Source: Loripinus fragilis
Taxonomy: Eukaryota; Mollusca; Bivalvia; Lucinida; Lucinidae
DNA: 64,000 nt
Direction of reading: 5' to 3'
Assembly (NCBI GenBank): GCA_964019695.1
Contig: OZ026522.1
Location: forward strand, 76,601,601-76,665,600
Positions 56,269 through 64,000 of the stretch are shown here, one piece after another. The translations under genes were made by a program, and so were the position numbers. The notes beneath the pieces are model-generated. The model searched no databases. It saw only the letters and a list, made by a program, of their open reading frames with translations, and was not told the origin of the DNA. How positions within the stretch are numbered: position 1 is the first letter of the stretch; each line of letters opens with the position of its first letter.

Positions 56269-57073
56269 TAGGCCTTGAGCTGGCTATAGACCCCCCTCCC
56301 CCCCAGGGGGAATTTTGTACACTATGATTTTCTGAAACTACATTATATAAGACACAAAATAAAAGATGTTAGCCCTCTGAGAGTGGCAGCGTTAATGTGT
56401 AACACCACGTTATATACGTTACCCCCCAAAATAGCAGTAAACGTCCCTGATAATGTCTCAACCATGACATGTTTGTACATATCTGCATGCTGACACAGGT
56501 TTATGAACTTCTTATAACACAGTTACATATTTTTGATATTGATTATATAAATGTTTTGAGTTATTACCATTGTATACGTTACTAAGTGTCTAAGTGTTTC
56601 CTGCGTTGTTTCCGAGTATCAGTATGGTATTATTATTACTGTACATATATTACATCTGTCACAGAATATAGTAAATCTATAATGCTGCTACTTAAATAAT
56701 TTAAAGTACTATATTATGGTCGCTTACATTATTTATCAGGCCCATGTTATGTATGTTACCTTCAAAATAGCATTAAACATTTAAGTAAATGTTTCTAACA
56801 AGCCCTGTTTATACTTATGTCCATGCTGGCGCAGGTTTATGTACTTCTTTTAACAAGGTTTACCTATTTTAAGTATTCATTTAATAAATACCTTGAGCGT
56901 CTACTGTTATGTATGTTACCAAATGATACATAAGTTATTCTGAGTACATGTATCTGTATAGTAGTTGTTGACTATACATGTATAAAGTCTGTCAGAGAAT
57001 TTAGAAAATCTATAAGGCTGAAATAAATTGAAGTTCCTTATTAATCTATGGTGACATAAACTAATATTATAAT

Positions 57074-58840
57074 GTGATCTATCAACCTTGGCTGTTTGCT
57101 CACATAAACAGTATATACCGTGCATTAAAATCGGAAGTTCTGAAAGACAGTCACTGTGAAACAGCTCAGTTCTGGGCAAGGTATATGGATATAATTCAGA
57201 TGGTGTTGACACTGATGGGGGCTACAAGGAAAACTACTTTGAATTGCATGCCAGTTTTATCTGTGTACCTTGTTCCCAATGTTCATTGCAAACGATCACA
57301 ACAACTACGCAAAATATGTACCTGTGTAACTGATAACACTCATAAATTTGTCTGATACACATCGTAGATGCAAAGAACTTCTCGAACAAAAGGGGGTTTA
57401 GTGTGTCACAACCATTGGTTCTTTGCTTGAGAAATGCTTTTGACATAACTATCAGGCAAACAATAAAGATGTATTATAGGCTTCAGCAACTATAGCACTT
57501 TTGAACTTCGCTTCATACTACAGATGGAATGGTGTATTACTCATCACATCAGAGCTCAATATATTGAAACAACTCTTCAATGCACTGAAATGAAATATTC
57601 AATCTGCTCAGATGCAAAGTAGAATGAGTACTAGAGGCAGTGTCAGGCTTCACCAATCCTTTTAGTTATAGTTTTGAGGACAATGAACTGTACTTTTTGT
57701 CTTTCGGTGTTCCTGCTAAGCCTGGCATAGCTAAGGATCTTATTGAGGCTAATGACATTGGCAGGAAGGCTGTTGCAGACTTCATTGACTCACTTTTAGC
57801 TAAAAAATCTGTCTTTCACAACCCCATAAAATGCCACAAGCTAGTAAAGTTTTGAGGCTTGCGATGTCAAGCTAGTAGAAATTGTCCAATTTACAAAACG
57901 TAAACAGCCAGATGAGAGCTTAAAGGAGCGTCTTTGGCCAGCATGACCTTTCTATTGGACATAATGTTGACCTTAAGTGGCACTGCCCTTCCTTCTGGGT
58001 CCTGTACCATGGTCACTGTCAACTTCCAGCTAAACTGACAAGTCCAAACTTCCGCATTGAACCAGCATTATATTGGCCATGTAGTGCTGGACATAACTTT
58101 GATGGTAATGCCTAACTACAGAGCATAATGGCTTTTCCTGTCACCTTCAAGGATCTGATGGCACCAGTATTCAACCAGGCACTAAAGGTAGGGTATGTTG
58201 GTTTTGTCACTGATCCATATATACAATGTATAAGCAGCAGTCTATTAAGTCTTACAAACGTTCTCGCAGAGGATAACCTGGGTGTTTTATTCAACAATAG
58301 TGTATGCAACAAAAGGTGCGCCTTCTGAATGTCAACAACATAAGCCAGAATATGGGGAAGAGATCTACAGTAATACACTGTTTAACAGATTGTGACACTA
58401 GCAATGTGGCGATGTGTTAGTACCACAGAAAGGTTGTTCCTATCAAACTGATAGAGAACCCCTCCCCCACTAGTTCATCAACATTCTAAGCAGGGTAGGA
58501 AAACAAACCAAGAATTGCTCTAGGCACTCATCAGTGACATGAAGCCTTAACATGTGCTATTAATGTAAATGTGAATAAGCTGCAGTACGACACATTTCTG
58601 AAAAAAGTACCAAAGCCATACACATATACCGACTATTTCAAATGGCACAAACATGAGCTTGCCTCCACCCTGCTTTACTGTCCTTAAGATGTACATACAA
58701 AGATTGAACTATCAAGTCTTTCCAATGAAAACAAGTCAGACATTACAGATATGGACAAAATGTGTGGAAAATAAATGGGAAGGAAATCGAGTACCTCTGG
58801 GTTTAAGAAAACTTGATTGTACCTTAACAAAAGAGCCATA
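57074..58840 (+). pseudogene. Decayed coding region inside the composite element
   Basis: Separate frames hold INSIYRALKSEVLKDSHCETAQFWARYMDIIQMVLTLMGATRK (57074-57355), GFTNPFSYSFEDNELYFLSFGVPAKPGIAKDLIEANDIGRKAVADFIDSLL (57640-57855) and PVTFKDLMAPVFNQALKVGYVGFVTDPYIQ (58128-58230), with stops and shifts between. The blocks resemble a repetitive, functionally uncharacterised protein family I associate with bivalve and cnidarian genomes. I cannot assign a catalytic function. The layout inside long inverted arms suggests it is the element's own lost protein. Confidence 0.55.
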
Positions 58841-59338
58841 GAATTATATTTCATATTTTGTGTGATATGGGGTTACCCTGTTCAAAACTCAACAACTCAA
58901 ACCTTATAAAAGATAGAAACATAATATTTGTAGTTTGCAAAAGGTACATAAACATTCTTTAATACAAAATGAATTAGTACGCACATTCACATTAAAAAAT
59001 ATCAAACCATATTAGTTTCATAAATCATTTATATAAGAATAATGAAAAAAAGATGTAACATATGTAACACTTTGGGGTGCATATTTGTTTTCGAAGGTCC
59101 ATATCTGTACTGCAAAAATAGCTTACTTGGATGATATAGCCAATTTGGAAATCTTACCTTATGGTTTGCACTTTTCAGAAGTCATGTCATTTAATAAAAC
59201 TATCAAAGATGTTGATGGGTAATATATGTAATTTGGTTGTTACAAGGTAATAGTGCCATTACCAGAGTGCTAGCATATTGCAAAATCCTTGCAATATCAA
59301 TCTGATAGAGGATTGATAAGCTGTATTGTTGTTGTTAT

Positions 59339-59500
59339 GTTTGTGTTTAACGTCCCACCAACAGCTCAGGTCATATGGAGACGGGGCCATGGCTTAAAGT
59401 CTCATCCGACAGACTGGTGAAGCCAGGAATCGAACCTGCGACCCCTGGTTTACAAGGCAAGCGGTTTATCCACTACACCACGGTTGCTTCTAATAATAAT
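59339..59500 (-). mobile_element. tRNA-SINE (family S3)
   Basis: Flanked by CTGTATTG at 59331-59338 and 59501-59508. The minus strand starts GCAACCGTGGTGTAGTGGAT (A box) with GCAGGTTCGATTCC (B box). The 3' part shares only CGTCCCACCAACAGCTC-type words with S1, so it is a separate subfamily. Confidence 0.8.
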
Positions 59501-60861
59501 CTGTATTGGAAAATTCTTTAAACCCTTGGTTAATATACAAAGAGTTGCTAGCTTGGCAAGAAACAGCTCTATAACTTCTACCTGATGGGTTTTCTTTGAT
59601 CTTTTAAGTTGTTGCTCGCACATTGCACTGTATGTTACAATCTTTCCATGTGTATTATGTTAACTATATTTGATGTCTCTATAAAAGAAAACAGGGATTA
59701 TGGTAGTTTATGTTTTGAGTTACTTCCTCAGCAATGAGCCAGAGTAAAAAGAAGAGCATGGACCTGTGCCAGCATGCAAATAAGTACAAGCAGGTCGCGT
59801 TGGAGACCATATCTTGAACGTATAATGGTAATCGGAGAGTAACGTATGTAACCTGGACTGTAAAATAGTGTAAGACACCATAATAAGGAACTTAAATCCA
59901 TTTGAATAGACGCTTTATAGATTTGCTATATTCACTGATGGATGTAATAGATGTATAGTCAATAACTGCCAAACTGATACTTGGAAATAACATATGAAAC
60001 ACTAAGTAACATATACAACGGCAAAAAACTCAAAACATTTATAAAAAAAAGCTAAAATCATGTAACTGTGCTATAAGAAGTTCTTAAACCTGTGTCAGAC
60101 TTCAAAGAAAGTGTGAATATGTCAGGTTGGAGACATTATCAAGAAAAATTAATGTTATTTTGCCGGTAACGTAGGTAACATGATGTTACCCGCTAACGCT
60201 GCCACTCTCAGAGGGCTCACATGTTCCATTTTGTGGCTTATATAATGTAGTATCTGGAAATTATAGTGTACAAAATTCCCCCTGGGGGAGGTGGGGTCTA
60301 CAGCCAGCACAAGGCCAAGATAATTGCATTTTACAGTATTGTGTGATATGGGGCTACCCTGTTCAACATCTAATAACTCAAAAAGTATATAAGATAGAAA
60401 CGTAATGCTTGCAGTTTTGAAAAGGTAAATAAAAATTCTTTAATATAATACCAAATTAATGAACAAAAACTGGTTTTAATAAAATTTAAGACAAACTATA
60501 TTAGATTCATTTATCATTTAAAAGGGGGTTCAATGAAAAAATGTAACATACACTACATCGGGGGTGACTATATTTGTTTTCAAATGTCAATATCTGTGGC
60601 CCAGTAATAGCTTGCTTAGAAAATATAACCAATTTGGAAATCTGACCTTATCTTTTGTACTTTTCTGAGGTCTTAAAAAGAATTTTAATTATCAAATATT
60701 TTGTAGGGTAACGTATGTAACAGGCTGTTACAGCTTAACGCTGCCATTGTCAGAGGGCTAACATGTTGCAAAATCCTCGCAAGACATTGGGCTTCAAGAA
60801 AAATATGGTCTACAAAATTCCCCCTGGGGGGGGGGGGGTAAACCATATCCAGCCAGTGGCC

Positions 60862-62120
60862 TATAACGTGGGTATTTCTGATCATTGGGGGAAGCCGAAA
60901 CCATTTTCAAACGATTGTTTGGTCACTAAAAACAAAAAAGCATAGCAAATGCAGCAATTTTCTAACTTTTCTCAGAGCAATAAAAGACCACGTTTTCACA
61001 ATTTGACGTTTTTAATAATGGTTTTACGTTATCGCCTTTAAACGGTGTTTCTAGTCGGATTTTCTTCATTCACATTAACCACAAAAACTGCTTCATGCCT
61101 TCCAACACATTCAGACAAATACTGATGAATGAATCATCTTCACTACTACAGTGCACGAGCCGAAAGATAAAATCTAGCGTCACCGTTATTTCGCAAATGC
61201 GTCGCACCATTTTTCAGTAACTCAAGGTTTTAATGAACCATAAGATGAGTTACATTGTAAGCCTTTGATATCTGTGTAAACTGATACTCTGTTGAATTGA
61301 AACGGCACTTTACATTAGAAGTTTAATCAAATGACGACTACGTTTTGGCGTCATTGATGGCAGCTGATTTTTTTCGGCATGAAATCTCTATCACATCTGT
61401 CACATAACCAATAGTTTTTATAGGCGTATGATGCATGAGGAAGACGAACGACCACCGAACGAAAAATCACATACTTATCATTTTAACATTACTTACAACG
61501 GGTGTGATTTTTGCTTACTGACCCCTTCTGCAATTCTTGCTCTCCCCAAATGCCTATTTAAACGATGGCGTCTGAAATTTAGTGGTTTCATTTGCCTAAG
61601 ATCCTGTTCTCGTCATTGAAATTAAAATTGATCGGCACTGCACGAAGATGAGCACAAAAAAGATGCGAAACATAAGAAATTGCTAAACTTATTGTGCATA
61701 GTATATATTTGACCTCGATTTTGAATGCAATGTACAGGTAGTTGTGGGATTTACGGCTAGCCACTGGTTGGGAACACGTTCGTTACTGAAGTCATCATCA
61801 TCTTCGAAATGTGATGTTTAAAGCTATCAAGTTAATTTCATTTGACATTCAAAGGAATTGCATTTCAAGTTTTGAAAACTTAAATGTTATTCATGTGTTA
61901 ATGAGGGGATACTCTGTAGACATATTTGAGAAAAATGGCTTTGACCCCTGGGTTACTTGACACTGTGTCACAACAAAGGTATGAGTCCTAGCAACTTAAA
62001 GTAAACATGTTTATCAACCGATGACATGTATCTAAACAAATAAATGAAAATGGAATAATTGTTTGCTTTGGTGTTCTTATGTTGCATGGTTGTCTGAGAT
62101 TTCCTCAACGTTTTTGTTGA
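60862..62120. other. Unannotated stretch
   Basis: Several short ORFs (such as 61428-61619) without motifs. No repeat boundary or exon could be supported. Confidence 0.35.
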
Positions 62121-62124
62121 GTAT

Positions 62125-63075
62125 ATCATGTCCTTAATCTGTGCAATATTATTGACCTACATGTATATCAAATATCATGTCTTTATTCTGTACAATAATA
62201 CTGACCGGTATCAAATATAATGTCCTTATTCTATACAATCACACATATTTTTATCAAATAGCATGTCCTTATTCTGTACTATAATACTGACCTGTATTGA
62301 ATACCTTGTCACATTCTGTACGATACTTATCTTTATCAAATGTGTTTGTATCCTGTACAATACTACTGACCTGTATCAAATATTTTGTCCTTATTTTGTT
62401 TGATTTAATTCGTTACCTCCCATCAACTACTTTTCAGGGACGGGTCTTCCTGGATTGAACCTGTACTAAGCTAGGATTAATGTTCTTGCTCAAGGACACA
62501 ACACATTGAAGCCTGTGGGGCTCTAACCCGCGGCCCCTCTGTCTTGAGTCGAGCACTCTACCACTGAGCAACTGCCCTCCATATTTTGTCCTTATCATGT
62601 TCAATAAAACTGACCTGTATCAATATCATATCCTTATTCTGTACAATAATACTGACCTGTATCAATATCATATCCTTATTCTGTACAATAATACTGACCT
62701 GTATCAATATCATATCCTTATTCTGTACAATAATACTGATTTGTATCAAATACCTTGCCCTTATTGTTTTACAATAATAACTACCTATATCAAATATCAT
62801 GTCCTCATCCAGTCAATAATACTGACTTGTATCAAATAGCATGTCCTTATCCTGTGCAGCGATACAAACCTATCTCATATATTATGTCCTTATCCAGTAC
62901 AATAATACTGACCTGAATCAAATATCATGTCCTTATCATGTACAATAATATTGATCTGTCTCAAATATCCTGTCCTTATTTCGACCATTAATACTGACCT
63001 GTTTCAAATAACATGTCCTTATTCTGTGCAATAATATTCACATGTATCAAATATAAATTCCTTATTCAGCATGTC
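62125..63075. repeat. Minisatellite, ~18 units of ~43 bp
   Basis: Units follow ATCATGTCCTTATTCTGTAC then AATAATACTGACCTGTATC. Three successive units near 62620-62740 are nearly identical. A SINE interrupts the array at 62395. The ORFs on both strands here are repeat artefacts. Confidence 0.92.
62395..62580 (-). mobile_element. Full-length tRNA-SINE (S1) inside the minisatellite
   Basis: 15-bp target duplication ATATTTTGTCCTTAT at 62380-62394 and 62581-62595, which is itself part of a minisatellite unit. The tRNA-like head (GTTGCTCAGTGGTAGAGTG, GGGTTAGAGCC) is present. Confidence 0.92.
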
Positions 63076-63447
63076 GAACTTTAACGGACATCTGCTTTTC
63101 CAAGCTGACCGTTTGTCGTGTTCGTATCTTAATCCGCCAGGAGGCACCAATTTCACATTACCTGTATTAATTTTATCTCTAAGCGGACGACGGAGTAACC
63201 ATAGCTACGGGCGTTTTATCCACTAGACTGGTTTTCACAGTTTATTGAAATTATTTAGACTACATTAGAATAGTATGCCAATTAAGGGTTCCTGTTCGTG
63301 TGGATGGAATACTGACCAGAATGTGCTTCAGCTGCGTATGCTGAACTTTAAAATGAATCAAACGTCAATTTTATTAATGTAATTTTAATACATTTAATAA
63401 TAAATTTGATTAACGTCATAAGAAAAAAATCTTTTTCTTGCATGCTA
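63076..63447. other. Unannotated stretch
   Basis: Nothing recognised. Confidence 0.35.
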
Positions 63448-63451
63448 TTAA

Positions 63452-63663
63452 CCCTTAATGCTCCAATCGCAACAACAGTCGTCTGCTTTTCTCGTCTGCT
63501 AAAATGTTTAAGAACCTGTTTGGCAAACAGTGTGGACCCAGATCAGACTGCTCCTGTTCTGGGTCCACACTGTTTGCTTCTATACTTAATTCGTCAGTAA
63601 TGTTAGGCAATTATTCGCAGCAGACGACTTCAGCAGACGACATTTTCAAATGCATTTTAAGGG
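63452..63663. mobile_element. piggyBac-like MITE, 212 bp
   Basis: TTAA at 63448-63451 and 63664-63667, with termini CCCTTAATGC and the inverse of CCCTTAAAATGC. A TTAA target plus CCC-type ends is the piggyBac signature. The interior has two nested inverted repeats: GTCGTCTGCT / AGCAGACGAC, and AAACAGTGTGGACCCAG / CTGGGTCCACACTGTTT. Confidence 0.8.
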
Positions 63664-63802
63664 TTAACAGACGCGTAGATAAGTTTACACCACGAGTGCA
63701 ATCTGATCATCGATCAGGATATTCAATTTAATTAAGTTTTAGATGAACCTTGCGTGCGTGAACAGTGAAGACCCTGATTAAACGCTGAACTCTATAGCCT
63801 CT

Positions 63803-63897
63803 TGTTTGTTTGATTCTTTACGTCCCATCAACAATCTTTCAGTTGTATAGGGACGAGTCTTCCTGGGTTGAACCAGTACTAAGCTAAGATAAATGAT
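63803..63897 (-). mobile_element. 5'-truncated tRNA-SINE (S1)
   Basis: 12-bp target duplication TCTATAGCCTCT at 63791-63802 and 63898-63909. Only the 3' ~95 bases remain, ending inside the CTAAGATAAATG block. Confidence 0.92.
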
Positions 63898-64000
63898 TCT
63901 ATAGCCTCTGATCTGGGTCTGTGCTGTTCACCTATGTCCCACAAAAGGGACGCTAAACCTGTTCAAATTAGTCAAAGATATATTTCTCGTGACGTAGTAA

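Larger units (their letters stand above)
56271..60861. mobile_element. 4.6-kb composite long-TIR element
   Basis: The left end AGGCCTTGAGCTGGCTATAG recurs inverted near 60300 (TCTACAGCCAGCACAAGGCC) and again near 60861 (CCAGCCAGTGGCCTA). Inner blocks CTCTGAGAGTGGCAGCGTTAA (56375) and GCTAACGCTGCCACTCTCAG (60190) pair, giving arms of several hundred bp. A ~450-bp segment is directly repeated (58850-59310 and 60335-60790). The word GTAACGTATGTAAC and variants recur about ten times in the arms and subterminal parts. TA flanks are possible. The interior holds a decayed coding region. Confidence 0.65.

Noticed and set aside
62558..62839. Three overlapping ORFs with repetitive products
   Set aside because: The 43-bp minisatellite lacks stops in some frames; no real gene.

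Overview
The window looks like AT-rich, repeat-dominated nuclear DNA of an invertebrate animal, most likely a marine mollusc and probably a bivalve. There are no operons and no long host ORFs. Almost every long ORF belongs to a mobile element. The tRNA-derived SINEs, the short-period tandem arrays and the many foldback/MITE elements are of kinds I associate with bivalve genomes; that assignment is inference. No bacterial, organellar, rRNA or CRISPR feature was found.

Layout. 1-4.8 kb: scattered MITEs and an inverted pair of tRNA-like SINE relics. 4.8-7.8 kb: a dead reverse-transcriptase element carrying a 1.2-kb TIR element, which itself carries a SINE. 8.3-9.8 kb: LINE 3' ends. 10.3-14.9 kb: a 4.6-kb palindromic element with ~1-kb arms, copied in part at 31.3-32.5 kb. 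15.4-20.5 kb: MITEs, a mariner-like element with perfect 33-bp TIRs, and tandem arrays. 21.5-29.5 kb: tandem arrays interrupted by a 2.4-kb hAT-like element, part of which is tandemly duplicated (period 1,094 bp). 34.9-36.6 kb: a minus-strand RT element. 36.6-47.1 kb: a complete LTR retrotransposon. 48.2-51.2 kb: a ~165-bp-monomer foldback array. 55.0-55.7 kb: the only convincing host-gene remnant, one or two minus-strand exons of a membrane protein. 56.3-60.9 kb: a composite long-TIR element. 62.1-63.1 kb: a 43-bp minisatellite. The right edge holds a piggyBac-like MITE and truncated SINEs.

The highlight is the LTR element (36647-47129, GATAC target duplication, 2.5-kb LTRs differing by about 1.4%). 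Its proteins are of Ty3/gypsy type, but the pol order is protease - integrase - reverse transcriptase - RNase H. That is the copia-like order of the Gmr1 clade, best known from deuterostomes. Its Gag contains a SCAN-like capsid segment. It is intact in structure but disabled by two in-frame stops and a gag/pol frame break.

The insertions can be ordered: RT element, then TIR element, then SINE; tandem-repeat DNA, then hAT-like element, then tandem duplication. Several target-site duplications and two internal empty sites support this.
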